From: DATAOG01 sp963840925
GTDB lineage: Bacteria; Pseudomonadota; Alphaproteobacteria; Geminicoccales; Geminicoccaceae
Direction of reading: 5' to 3'
NCBI GenBank assembly: GCA_963840925.1
Contig: CAWJAY010000055.1
Span: 1-64,000, forward strand
DNA length: 64,000 bases
Made by a program: the position numbers and the translations under genes. Below the pieces are notes generated by a model. The model worked only from the letters and a program-made list of their open reading frames with translations, ran no database searches and was not told the origin of the DNA. Below, piece after piece: positions 25,475 through 37,514 of this stretch. Numbering within the stretch: the stretch's first letter is position 1; each line of letters opens with the position of its first letter.

Positions 25475-25704
25475 CAGACTTCCTTGCCCTGCGGCCGGCC
25501 CCAGTCGACCTCGTCGTGCCGGTTCTCCGGCGTGACCTGCGCGAGCAGTTGATCGAGGCGGTAGCTGGCCGCTCTCGGCCTGATCGTCAGCGCGCCTTCG
25601 ACCACCGAAAGCTCGACCTCCGACCCCTCCTCGATCCGGCTCTGCTCGGCCAGCGCCTTGGGGATCCGAACCGCGAGGCTGTTGCCCCATCGGGTGACGC
25701 GCAT
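25471..25704 (-). CDS. MazE/AbrB-type antitoxin
   Basis: 77 residues. The N-terminal swapped-hairpin AbrB domain is clear (MRVTRWGNSLAVRIPKALAE, VELSVVEGALTI), followed by a disordered acidic tail (TPENRHDEVDW) that would block the toxin. The ATG at 25704 is preceded by GGAGG. It probably represses its own promoter. Confidence 0.92.
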   Translation of the reverse strand: MRVTRWGNSLAVRIPKALAEQSRIEEGSEVELSVVEGALTIRPRAASYRLDQLLAQVTPENRHDEVDWGRPQGKEVW

Positions 25705-25866
25705 CGATCGTTCCTCCGGTTTCGACATTGAAGATACGCGCACGACCACGGTCCGGCAAGGCCGTGGCTGGCCGACTGCAGCCGCACAGCATCCCTGCCT
25801 GCCGGCGGGGTGGTGCACTGTCGGCCAGCACGTGTTAAGAGTGGGTCGGGAAATCCGGAGGAACGC

Positions 25867-26190
25867 TTGGACACCCTCAGGATCGCGCGCGACCTCAGCG
25901 AAGGCAACGTCTTCTCGCACGAGCCGGCGGTGCGCCTTGGCAACGCGTTCGCGACCTACTGGGCCGAGGTCCGCAGCGAGCTGGTAACCCGGGAACACCT
26001 CGACCTGCGGCTGTCCCAGTTCGAAGCCAAGCTCGACGGCCGGCTGGCACCTTGGTAGACGAAACTCGACAGCCGCTTCGCGCAGCTTGAGTTCCGGCTC
26101 GAGACCAGATTGTCCCAGATGGCGAACAGGATCATCGCGACCCAGGTCGTGCTGTCCGCACTGCTCGGGGCCGAGATCTACTTCAAGTAG
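25867..26190 (+). pseudogene. DUF1640-like coiled-coil membrane protein with in-frame TAG
   Basis: A TTG start with GGAGG 5 bases before opens LDTLRIARDLSEGNVFSHEP and reads through VTREHLDLRLSQFEAKLDGR. A TAG at 26056-26058 interrupts it, after which the same frame continues TKLDSRFAQLEFRLETRLSQ, a hydrophobic end (VVLSALLGAEIYF) and a second TAG. The layout (helical N-terminus, coiled coil, C-terminal membrane anchor) matches short DUF1640-type proteins. A CAG-to-TAG change would explain the stop. Confidence 0.6.
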
Positions 26191-26220
26191 CGACCTCGCT
26201 CACTCCGCTGCGCGGTAGTG

Positions 26221-26469
26221 TCACAACAGCTTGATCATGACCGCGACGACCGCGACCGCCGCCGCGATCATCCCGCCGAGCTTGCTCACCAACCGCTGCT
26301 CCATCTCGCGCAATTCGGCGCGAAGCTCGTTGCTGTCGTGCTTGGTCGCGACCTGCTCGCTCAGCACCTCGGCGAGCGCTGCGGCCGTGTCCTGCGCCTG
26401 CTTCGGCTCGAACCCGGCAGCTTCGAGCTTGCGCGCGAGCGCCAGCGTGTCGAACGGAACCGCGCCCAT
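26221..26469 (-). CDS. DUF1640-like coiled-coil membrane protein
   Basis: 82 residues: FDTLALARKLEAAGFEPKQA, then ALAEVLSEQVATKHD, a charged coiled coil (NELRAELREMEQRLVSKLGG) and a C-terminal transmembrane helix (MIAAAVAVVAVMIKLL). This is the DUF1640 layout, frequent as small families in Alphaproteobacteria and of unknown role. It is convergent with the TAG-interrupted relative 30 bases away. The start at 26469 is chosen from the family N-terminus. Confidence 0.75.
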   Translation of the reverse strand: MGAVPFDTLALARKLEAAGFEPKQAQDTAAALAEVLSEQVATKHDSNELRAELREMEQRLVSKLGGMIAAAVAVVAVMIKLL

Positions 26470-26689
26470 GCGGCTGGTGTGGGGTCCTCCGACAGCCGCG
26501 TCAAGTGGACGGGCCAATCCTCTCACTCCGCCGCGCTCTGCCCCCGCCGCTCGGCGAGCAGCGCCTCGGCGCGCGCGAGGTTGCGCTCGGTGCCGCCGAC
26601 GTAGTGGCTCGCACCCGCCTTCCGAAACACCTCCAGCGCCCCTTCGTAAGCAGCGACCGCCGCCTCCAGCCGCCCCCTTCCAGCGTCAG

Positions 26690-27930
26690 ATGCGCCGTCC
26701 TCGCGCTCGCCGAGCGTCCGGAGCGCGTTGCCGAGGTTGTTCTGGGTCATCGCCCAGTCGAGCGGGACGCGCTCGCGCGTCCATACCTCCAGCGCGGCAC
26801 GATAGGCGGCGACCGCCTCGTCGAGGCGACGGGTGCCGTCCTCGCGCTCGCCGAGGCTCGTGAGCGCGTTGCCGAGGTTGTTCTGGGTCATCGCCCAGTC
26901 GAGCGGGACGCGCTCGCGCGTCCTGACCTCCAGCGCGGCACGATAGGCGGCGACCGCCTCGTCGAGGCGACGAGTGCCGTCCTCGCGCTCGCCGAGCGTC
27001 CGGAGCGCGTTGCCGAGGTTGTTCTGGGTCATCGCCCAGTCGAGCGGGACGCGCTCGCGCGTCCATACCTCCAGCGCGGCACGATAGGCGGCGACCGCCT
27101 CGTCGAGGCGACGGGTGCCGTCCTCGCGCTCGCCGAGGCTCGTGAGCGCGGCGCCGAGGTTGTTCTGGGTCATCGCCCAGTCGAGCGGGACGCGCTCGCG
27201 CGTCCTGACCTCCAGCGCGGCACGATAGGCGGCGACCGCCTCGTCGAGGCGACGAGTGCCGTCCTCGCGCTCGCCGAGCGTCCGGAGCGCGTTGCCGAGG
27301 TTGTTCTGGGTCGCAGCCCAGTCGAGCGGCACGCGCTCGCGCGTCCTGACCTCCAGCGCGGCACGATAGGCGGCGACCGCCTCGTCGAGGCGACGGGTGC
27401 CGTCCTCGCGCTCGCCGAGGCTCGTGAGCGCGTTGCCGAGGTTGTTCTGGGTCATCGCCCAGTCGAGCGGGACGCGCTCGCGCGTCCTGACCTCCAGCGC
27501 GGCGCGATAGGCGGCGACCGCCTCGTCGAGGCGACGGGTGCCGTCCTCGCGCTCGCCGAGCGTCTTGAGCGCGGTGCCGAGGTTGTTCTGGGTCATCGCC
27601 CAGTCGAGCGGGACGCGCTCGCGCGTCCTGACCTCCAGCGCGGCACGATAGGCGGCGACCGCCTCGTCGAGGCGACGGGTGCCGTCCTCGCGCTCGCCGA
27701 GCGTCCAGAGCGCGGCGCCGAGGTTGGTTTGGGTCATCGCCCAGTCGAGCGGGACGCGCTCGCGCGTCCAGACCTCCAGCGCGGCACGATAGGCGGCGAC
27801 CGCCTCGTCGAGGCGACGAGTGCCGTCCTCGCGCTCGCCGAGCGTCCAGAGCGCGGTGCCGAGGTTGTTCTGGGTCATCGCCCAGTCGAGCGGGACGCGC
27901 TCGCGCGTCCTGACCTCCAGAGCGGCGCGA
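26690..27930 (-). repeat. Nine near-identical 141-bp TPR-coding repeats
   Basis: The anchor AGCGGGACGCGCTCGCGCGT (minus: ACGCGCGAGCGCGTCCCGCT) recurs every 141 bases at about 26761, 26902, 27043, 27184, 27325, 27466, 27607, 27748 and 27889. Each unit encodes one 47-residue TPR. Units differ mainly at the codons giving NAL/AAL/TAL and RTL/TSL/WTL/KTL. Confidence 0.95.
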
Positions 27931-28455
27931 TATTCCGACACGGCCGCTTCGAGAGGTCCGTCCTCGCCAGATTGCTCGCCGATCGTCTGGGCCGCCAATG
28001 CCAGGGAAAATCGCAGCTCAGCCTGCTGTTCGTCGCTCAGGTCTGGTGGCGGGTTTGTGAGCAGCTGCTGGAGCTTGGCTCGGACCGGCACCAATAGATC
28101 GACCAGGTAGGTGCCGGCTTGCTCCGTCGCCGGAGCGACCTGCGCGAGCGCGACGGCCTGAAGCTGAGCGCCCAGGTCGGCCCGGAAATCCTCCGGCAAC
28201 GTGAGCTTCTCGGTCAAAGAATAGGATGGTGCGCCAAGGCTGCTGCTGCCGCCGCTGGTAAGGAACCAAAGGCTCAGTTCGCGATCAGCTTTCTTGACTT
28301 GGCCCCAGATCAGGAGGTCCGCCTTGCGGGCGGTGAGCAGCGCCTGTCCCTGCGCCAAGGCCTTAGCTTCGGCGTCCACGAGCGAACCGTCGTCGATCGC
28401 ATCGAGCCCGACCCCTCGGCAGGTGCTGCGCACGTCGAGTCCGCGCTGCCCCAGG

Positions 28456-29839
28456 TGAGGTGGACCCCATCGTGAGGACCAGGGGAGGGCCTGGTTAAGT
28501 TGGACGAGCGTCGTCCGTCGGTTCCGTTTCAAGCGGCATCAATGGTCTGCTGAGATTGCCGCGGTGGGCATGTGGGCGACGCCGGGGCGTCGTCCAAGCT
28601 CGAGCCGTAGGCTGGAGCGTCATGTCCACGGCGTTCGCGGGCAGGAGACCGGTCATCCCCGCCCGCCACACGGCCATTGGGGCACAGCCATCGAGTGCCT
28701 GATGGGGCCGCGTGGCGTTGTAGAACACGATCCAGGCGGCGATCCCGGCGCGCGCCTCACGGCCGTCGGCGTAGCTCTTCAGGTAGACCTCCTCGTACTC
28801 AGCGATCGCCACAGCCGCTCGATGAAGACGTTATTAGCCAGCGCCCACGGCCGTCCATTGAGATCCGCACGCCGGCTCGCTGCAGAACCGCGGTGAATGC
28901 GGTCGAGGTGAACTGGCTGCCCTGATCGGTGTTGAAGATCTCCGGCGCGCCGAACCGGGCGAGCGCCTCCTCCAGCGCCGGACGCAGACGTCGGCATCGA
29001 GCGTGTTCGACAGCCGCCACGCCAGGACCGCTCGGCTGCCCAGTCCATGATCGCGACCAGATAGAGGAAGCCGCGCCCGATCGGAACGTAGGTGATGTCG
29101 GCCGCCAAACCTGGTTCGCTTGCTCGATCACAAGGCCGCGCAAGAGGTAGGGGTAGATCTTGTGTCCCGGCGCCGGCTTCGACGTCTGCGGCCTCGGGCC
29201 GAGGGCTGCGAGCCCCATCAGGCGCATCAGGCGCCGCACCCGCTTGCGATTGATCCGCTGCCCCTCGGCCGCAGCATCGCCATCATCCGGCGCGAGCCGA
29301 AGAACGGCCAGGCCAGGAATAGCTCATCGAGCCGGCGCATGATCACAAGCTCGTCGGTGTCGGTGGCCGACGCAGGTCGGTAAACGTTCGAGCGCGCCAG
29401 CCCGAGCAGCCGGCACTGGCGTCGGATTGACAACCGGCGTGAGCGCGATCGAGCATGGCTGTGCGGTCGGAGCGCTCATCTTCCGAACCTCGTCGCCAAA
29501 AAATCGCGTTCCACGGTCAGCTGTCCGATCTTGGCGTGCAGCTTCTCGACCTCGCGCTCCCGTTCCGCCTCGGCGTCCGCGCCGACGCCGGGTCGAACGC
29601 CGGCCAGCGTTCTCGAGTAGCTGCTTCTTCCAGGCGTAGATCTGGTTCGGATGAACCTGATACTGCCGCGCCAAATCGGCGATGGTCGCCTCCTCACGGA
29701 CCGCGGCGAGCGCAATCCGCGCCTTTGTCGCCGGGTCGATCTTCCGTCGCATCTTCTTCGTCATCGTCCGCTCCGTCTATCATGACGGAACAACTCTCCT
29801 CCCAACCAGGCCCCTGGTCCTCAGATGGGGTCCACCTCA
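28456..29839 (-). mobile_element. IS3-family insertion sequence (decayed), 4-bp target duplication
   Basis: The ends are imperfect inverted repeats of about 40 bases: left TGAGGTGGACCCCATCGTGA, right (reverse complement) TGAGGTGGACCCCATCTGAG, both continuing GGACCAGGGG and then CCTGGTT. The sequence CAGG occurs directly outside each end (28452-28455 and 29840-29843), a target-site duplication of the size IS3-family elements make. The element lies inside the TPR gene and carries an orfA/orfB-type transposase in pieces. Confidence 0.88.
28530..29764 (-). pseudogene. IS3-family transposase OrfA/OrfB, multiply frameshifted
   Basis: OrfA begins MTKKMRRKIDPATKARIALA with a helix-turn-helix (IADLARQYQVHPNQIYAWKK) and after a shift near 29620 a leucine-zipper-like end (VEKLHAKIGQLTVERDFLAT). 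OrfB pieces in different frames include SIRRQCRLLGLARSNVY, PYLLRGLVIEQANQVW, ADITYVPIGRGFLYLVAIMD (first catalytic Asp), FGAPEIFNTDQGSQFTS (second Asp), NVFIERLWRSLS (Glu) and FYNATRPHQALDG. At least four shifts separate them, so no active transposase can be made. Confidence 0.85.
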
Positions 29840-30138
29840 CAGGACACCTGACGCACGCGCGCGGTCTGGCTGCCATCCGCGTCGCCCGCGAGGTTGCTGA
29901 TCAGGATCGTGAAGTGGGTCCCGGGAGCGGGGTCCGCCCGCCACTCCCGCCACTGGCACACGAGATCCTTTGCCAATTGAGGCGCGGGCGCGATCTCGTT
30001 GAATAGCGCCGCGACGTAGCCGACGAGGACTGCGCCGAGGCCAAGCGCCCCCCAAAGCCACGTGCCGGCTCGCTTGAATGCGCCCTTCGCCCTTTGACGG
30101 TGGCTCCGCTCGTGCAAATCCGCGTCGCTGCGTTCCAT

Positions 30139-30765
30139 GGCGCTCGTTCCGTGCAGCCGGTGTGCCGGCCCGTTCCGACGGCGCGGCCCGCGTTCCTCCC
30201 GAAATGCCCCTGCATCTTGCCTCGACCGGAGCGCAGCTTCAACCACATCGCGCTTGCGGTCACGCTAGGGTAACGGGGCACGCGATCGGGGAGCGCTCGA
30301 TCCGTGGTCGGCGACAAATGACACGTTTCGTGCACAGCATGTGCGCTTGATCGACGCTCAACGTGGACTCCATTCTCCACCTGAAGCCGATCACGATCAA
30401 TCTACAGCTAGTGTTCTATTCGGCTGAATTTACTAGGAAATTCGCCATCTGGAGGCGATGCGTCAACTCCATGGGTCAATGGAGTCAAGGATGATCTCAT
30501 TGAGATTTTTCACCATTTGCGATTGAAGTCACACTTCTGTATCCTTTCAAAATCGATCAGTTCACAAAGAGGACACACTTCCGTACTATTCAAATCGGAT
30601 ACGTCGATCAACATCAGTCTACCATCGATCACCAACTGCGCGCCAGGTTTCAGGCTCACTGGGCGATCAAGCCCGAGCCCGCATTTCATCGGAGCAGGGC
30701 CCAGCATCGTCAAATCCAATCGCAAATCCGTCCGCCGCCCCCGGCATCAATCCGACCCCATTCTC
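30139..30765. other. AT-rich accessory scrap DNA, possible gene fragment
   Basis: Upstream of the TPR gene the composition drops sharply to A+T-rich (about 30350-30620). The minus strand at 30510-30725 has a 71-codon frame with protein-like content (PGAQLVIDGRLMLIDVSDLN, then STEVCPLCELIDFERIQKCD) but no recognised family and no clear start signal. Motifs GTCACACTTCTGTATCC (30527) and GACACACTTCCGTACT (30570) resemble the motif near 7234. It is probably the remnant of a foreign element. Confidence 0.45.
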
Positions 30766-30839
30766 CGCATCCACCTCAAGCCCAAACCACCCCAGATTGA
30801 CTCCATCCCCTCCCCCTCGACGCCCGCGCCCCATCTCCC

Positions 30840-31130
30840 CAATATCCCTCTCCGCCCCGTCCCCTCTCCGCCCCGTCCGCTCTCCGCCCCGTCCGCTCTC
30901 CCCCATGTCCCTCTCCTCTCCGCCGTACCCCCCCGCCTCCCTCCCTGTCCCCACTGCGCCCTGTCCCTTTCTGCCGTGTCCCTCTCTGCCGTGCCCCACT
31001 CCGCCCTGTCCCCACTCCGCCCTGTCCCCACTCCGCCGTGTCCCAACTCCGCGTCCGCACTCCGCCGTGTCCTCACTCTGCCGTGTCCCCTCTCCGCCGT
31101 ATCCCCCCCTCCCGCCGCGTCCCCATCTCC
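30840..31130. repeat. C-rich 15-16 bp minisatellite, polypyrimidine on + strand
   Basis: Degenerate tandem units of 15-16 bases such as CCCTGTCCCCACTCCG and CCGTGTCCCTCTCTG run through this segment, preceded by GCCCCGTCCGCTCTCC units. The plus strand is nearly all C and T with scattered G; the minus strand carries closely spaced runs of three to four G (GGGGACAGGGCGGAGTGGGG), which could fold as a G-quadruplex. Long open frames across it on both strands are composition artefacts. Confidence 0.85.
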
Positions 31131-31178
31131 GCCCGCCATCTTCCGCCCCACCCCCGGCCCCGGCCCTGGTGGGGCGCG

Positions 31179-31246
31179 GCCGCACCTGGTCCACCATCCG
31201 CAACCCTGTCAAGCCAAGGTTAACGAATGCTTGCCATGCTCCGGAA
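31179..31246. repeat. 68-bp direct repeat, copy 1
   Basis: Starts GCCGCACCTGGTCCACCATC and contains GTCAAGCCAAGGTTAACG. It matches copy 2 at 31778-31845 with about eight differences in 68 positions. The two copies bracket a DUF1640-like pseudogene, and C-rich DNA precedes both copies, so a tandem duplication of about 600 bp followed by divergence is likely. Confidence 0.85.
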
Positions 31247-31282
31247 AAGCTCGGCTACGCTGGTGCGACCGGCGCTGCCGCC

Positions 31283-31530
31283 TCAGCCGGGGAAAAAGGA
31301 TCTGAGGGTCAGGGCGAGAATGCCGGCGAAGGTGGCGCCGGTCACCGATTGCACGATCACGACCCGGCCCTACAACGCTCTGACCTCGTCGCCAATCGTG
31401 GCGAGTTCGGTATCGCCATGGTCGAACCGCCGCTCATGGTCGGCAAGCTTCCGGGCTGCGGCTGCGCCTTGTCCTCCGGCGCGCCGGCGGCCCGCAGCGC
31501 CGCGCAAAACTCGACGATCATCGTGGTCAT
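31283..31530 (-). pseudogene. DUF1640-like coiled-coil protein, frameshift and in-frame TAG
   Basis: From ATG 31530 the frame reads MTTMIVEFCAALRAAGAPED; after a one-base shift it continues AAARKLADHERRFDHGDTEL and ATIGDEVRAL, then TAG, then GRVVIVQSVTGATFAGILAL (membrane helix) and a final TGA at 31283. Total length would be about 82 residues, equal to the intact relative at 26221-26469. The TAG stands where a Gln codon (CAG) would be one change away. Confidence 0.6.
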
Positions 31531-31938
31531 GGCCGAAATTCTGACTGTTCGACCGCAGACCGACAACGTGCCGGCCATCAGCCGAGTTCGGGCGCTCCCG
31601 CCCCGTGCAGCGCCGCTCGCAACCGCCTGGACTTTGAAAGTCCGGGAAGGAGGGCGGTGCAGCACGATCATGCCCGGGGACCGCCCCCAATTCCCTCGAT
31701 CTCGCCGCCACCCGCCGCCCGATCCGATCTCCACCCGCATCGCCCGACCGCCGCCCGACCCGGCCCGATCCGGCGCAGCCGCACCTGGTCCACCATCCGC
31801 AACCCTGTCAAACCACGGTTAACGGATCCTGCCCATGCGCCGGAAGCCGCGCGCTCCCCGGGTGCCCGCGGGCTGAAGAAAGTCCGAAAATTCCCGGCGG
31901 GTCAGCCAAATGGCGCCGGTCGCCGCTCGCAACCCCGC
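31531..31938. other. Gene-free stretch with second repeat copy
   Basis: About 400 bases between the pseudogene and metH. It is C-rich between 31680 and 31770 like the minisatellite flank, and holds the second 68-bp repeat copy at 31778-31845. No terminator for metH (which ends at 31939 on the minus strand) was recognised, and no gene was seen. Confidence 0.5.
31778..31845. repeat. 68-bp direct repeat, copy 2
   Basis: GCCGCACCTGGTCCACCATC then GTCAAACCACGGTTAACG; partner of the copy at 31179-31246. On the minus strand both copies contain TTGACAGGGTTGCGG, which could serve as a promoter -35 element for genes reading leftward, but no matching -10 was identified. Confidence 0.85.
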
Positions 31939-35442
<3,504 letters not shown>

Positions 35443-35450
35443 CGGTGACC

Positions 35451-36371
35451 TCAGGCGGCGTGGGCGAGGTGCGGCTGCAGGCCGAGCAGCCGGCAGGCCT
35501 CGAGCGTCAGCTCGGCCCGGTTCAAGGTATAGAAGTGCAGTTGGCGGATGCCTTCGGCGATCAGGCGCCGGACCTGTTCGGCGGCGATCTCGGCCGCGAT
35601 CCGCTGGCGCTCGGCGGGCTCGTCGTCGAAGCCGGCGAAGCTCGCGCCCAGCCAGTCGGGGACGCCGGCGCCGCAGCCGTCGCTGAAGCGCTTGATCTGG
35701 CCGAAGTCGTGCACCGGCATGATGCCGACCGCGAGCGGTGCCTCGATCCTGGCCGCGGCCATCCGGTCGCGGAAGCGGAGCACGGTCTCGGTCTCGAAGC
35801 AGTACTGGGTGATTGCACGGACCGCGCCGGCATCGAGCTTGCGCTTCAGGTTGTCGAGATCGGCTTTTGGACTGGCGGCTTCGGGATGGGTCTCGGGATA
35901 GGCGGCGACGCTGATCTCGAACGGCGCGATCCGGCAGAGTGCTTGGACCAGATCGGCGGCGGAGCGGTAGTGCTCGCCGTTCGGGCGGGTCGGCGCATCC
36001 TTCGGGCGGTCGCCGCGCAGCGCCACCAGCTGGCGCACGCCCGCGGCCCAGTACCGGCGGGCGATCGCGTCGACCGCGGCGCGGGTGGCGCTGGCGCAGG
36101 TCAGATGAGCGACCGCCAGCCAGCCGGCGCGCTCGTGCAGCGCGTCGACCCAGGCGCAAGTACCTTCGGCGGGATTGCCGCCGGCGCCGCAGGTCACCGA
36201 GACGTAGCTGGGTGCCAGCGGCTGCAGCTGCTCGACCGTTTGCCACAGCCGGGCTTCGGCCGCCGGCGTCTTGGGCGGGAAGAACTCGAACGAGATCTCG
36301 AGCTCGGGCAGGAGCTCGTCCGGGACGGGGGCTGAGCGGTCCTGGGCGGGGCTGGTCCGGTCTTGGATCAT
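35451..36371 (-). CDS. metF: 5,10-methylenetetrahydrofolate reductase MetF
   Basis: 306-residue FAD-dependent TIM-barrel enzyme making 5-methyl-tetrahydrofolate, the methyl donor for MetH. Family blocks: ISFEFFPPKTPAAEARLW, VSVTCGAGGNPAEGT, VALRGDRPKD, ITQYCFETE and HFYTLNRAELT. The first ~28 residues form a polar extension before the barrel. The start codon overlaps the stop of the upstream regulator gene (4 bases), and metH follows after 8 bases, so the three form one transcription unit. Confidence 0.95.
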   Translation of the reverse strand: MIQDRTSPAQDRSAPVPDELLPELEISFEFFPPKTPAAEARLWQTVEQLQPLAPSYVSVTCGAGGNPAEGTCAWVDALHERAGWLAVAHLTCASATRAAVDAIARRYWAAGVRQLVALRGDRPKDAPTRPNGEHYRSAADLVQALCRIAPFEISVAAYPETHPEAASPKADLDNLKRKLDAGAVRAITQYCFETETVLRFRDRMAAARIEAPLAVGIMPVHDFGQIKRFSDGCGAGVPDWLGASFAGFDDEPAERQRIAAEIAAEQVRRLIAEGIRQLHFYTLNRAELTLEACRLLGLQPHLAHAA

Positions 36372-37372
36372 GCGACGCGTCCGGCGCTGGGTTGCTCGTG
36401 GGGCTGATTGAAATCGTCGGCCGCGCCGATCCGGCGCGCCGGCCAGATCATCACGGTCAACGGGTCGCCCGGCAGGCGGAGCGGCGGCTCGAAGGCAAGC
36501 CTGGCGGCGGCGAACCAGTCGCGCAGCTCGGCGTCGGCGAAGCCGAGCCGGCGGTGGGCGTGCTGCTCGCGCAGGAACTCCAGGCGGTGCGGCGCGAAGT
36601 CGACCACGACCAGGCGGCCGCCTGGACGCAGCACGCGCGCTGCCTCCGCGAGCGCAGCGCCGGGGTCGTCGGCAAAGCGCAGCACGTTGTGCAGCGTGGC
36701 GGCGTCGAACGAGCCGTCGGGCAGCGGCAGGTGGTACATGTCGCCCTGGCGGACTTGGCAGTTGCGCAGGCTGGTTCGATCGAGATTGGCGCGCGCCACC
36801 GCCAGCATCTCGCGCGAGAGGTCGATGCCGAGGCCGAAGCCGATCCGCGGCGCCATCAGCTGCAGCACGCGGCCGGTGCCGGTGCCGATGTCGAGCAGGC
36901 TCCGGGGCGGTGGCTCGCCGAACACGTCAAGCAGCGCGCTCTCGACCTTGGCTTCGTCGAGCTGCAGCGAGCGGACCTGATCCCAGCGCGGCGCCTGGGC
37001 GGCGAAGTACGCTGCGGCCTGACCCTGGCGAGCGCTGCGGACCGCGGCCAGGCGCTGCCGGTCGAGGGCGAGCTCGGCATCCTCGGGCGGCAGCATCCGG
37101 CACAGATTGCGGGCGAGCCGGGCGCCCGGGCCGTGCTGAGCGCGCCGGTAGAACACCCAGCTGCCCTCGCGGAAGCGCTCGAGCAGGCCGGCCTCGGCCA
37201 GCAGTTTCAGATGGCGCGAGATCCGTGGCTGGCTCTGGCCGAGCACCTGGGTCAGCTCGGTCACGGTCCATTCGCCCTGGCTGCAGAGCACGAGCAGGCG
37301 CAGCCGGCTCGGCTCGGCGGCGGCGCGCAGGCCGTTCAGCAGCGTCTCGAGGCTGTCGTGCTGGTCGGGCAT
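36368..37372 (-). CDS. ArsR-family regulator fused to SAM-dependent methyltransferase
   Basis: 334 residues. Residues about 8-95 are an ArsR-type winged helix (AAAEPSRLRLLVLCSQGEWT, LTQVLGQSQPRISRHLKLLA); residues about 130-310 a class I methyltransferase (SLLDIGTGTGRVLQLMAP, FDAATLHNVLRF, LRPGGRLVVVDFAPH). No ArsR metal-site Cys pattern is apparent. Position as first gene before metF-metH suggests a SAM- or SAH-sensing regulator of methionine biosynthesis that may bind the palindrome overlapping its own promoter. That SAM acts as an effector rather than as a methyl donor is inference. Confidence 0.92.
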   Translation of the reverse strand: MPDQHDSLETLLNGLRAAAEPSRLRLLVLCSQGEWTVTELTQVLGQSQPRISRHLKLLAEAGLLERFREGSWVFYRRAQHGPGARLARNLCRMLPPEDAELALDRQRLAAVRSARQGQAAAYFAAQAPRWDQVRSLQLDEAKVESALLDVFGEPPPRSLLDIGTGTGRVLQLMAPRIGFGLGIDLSREMLAVARANLDRTSLRNCQVRQGDMYHLPLPDGSFDAATLHNVLRFADDPGAALAEAARVLRPGGRLVVVDFAPHRLEFLREQHAHRRLGFADAELRDWFAAARLAFEPPLRLPGDPLTVMIWPARRIGAADDFNQPHEQPSAGRVA

Positions 37373-37407
37373 CCGGGCTCTCGTGCGACGGTGTCGGTGG
37401 TCTTGCG

Positions 37408-37445
37408 AATACGCATATATAGATTTCTTTATGTTGACATGTCAA
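37408..37445 (-). promoter_or_regulatory. Sigma-70-like promoter and operator candidates of the metF-metH operon
   Basis: On the minus strand TTGACA (37445-37440) and TATATA (37421-37416) are separated by 18 bases, an excellent match to a housekeeping promoter, 36 or so bases before the ATG at 37372. The -35 lies inside a perfect 12-base palindrome TTGACATGTCAA, and the spacer holds an imperfect inverted repeat CATAAAGAAATCTATATATG. Either could be the operator for the ArsR-type protein encoded downstream. Confidence 0.65.
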
Positions 37446-37452
37446 GGCGCAC

Positions 37453-37478
37453 AAAAAGGGCGGTCGACCTGACCGCCC
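37453..37478 (-). terminator. Rho-independent terminator
   Basis: Perfect 8-bp stem GGGCGGTC / GACCGCCC with a 5-base loop; on the minus strand it is followed by five T. It would end transcription of the small gene at 37515-37769 just before the next promoter. Confidence 0.85.
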
Positions 37479-37514
37479 GAAACAAGCTGGGGGAGTTTGT
37501 GGTTGGGGTTGCCC

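Larger units (their letters stand above)
26523..30138 (-). pseudogene. TPR repeat membrane protein, disrupted by IS3-family insertion
   Basis: The N-terminal part (start ATG 30138) has a transmembrane helix (LWGALGLGAVLVGYVAALF) and a domain FTILISNLAGDADGSQTARV. The rest resumes after the insertion at 28455 with QRGLDVRSTCRGVGLDAID, ADLLIWGQVKKADRELSLWF and a long array of 47-residue TPR units (LDWAMTQNNLG.AL..LGERE), ending LARAEALLAERRGQSAAE. The insertion splits the gene, so the protein is not made intact. When the insertion and one target copy are removed, the two halves are one base out of frame in my reconstruction, so an additional indel exists. A sensor or scaffold role is only a guess. 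Confidence 0.8.

Noticed and set aside
26505..28097. 530-codon plus-strand frame opposite the TPR array
   Set aside because: It is the mirror of the 141-bp TPR repeats; the minus strand gives canonical TPR units, while the plus-strand product is a repeat of LERG/RPVERDALAR-type artefact sequence.
30494..30512. Terminator-like ATCTCATTGAGAT followed by T-run
   Set aside because: The stem has only six A/T-rich pairs with a one-base loop and would be unstable; no gene ends just before it.
25867..31530. Genome-wide reassignment of TAG to Gln
   Set aside because: TAG ends intact core genes (fliI, groEL, gnd, the cold-shock gene and the dioxygenase) at family-typical lengths.
30797..31822. Long Pro/Ser-rich open frame (about 340 codons) on the plus strand across the C-rich minisatellite
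   Set aside because: It follows the tandem repeat composition only, has no domain and no ribosome-binding site, and similar frames exist on the opposite strand.
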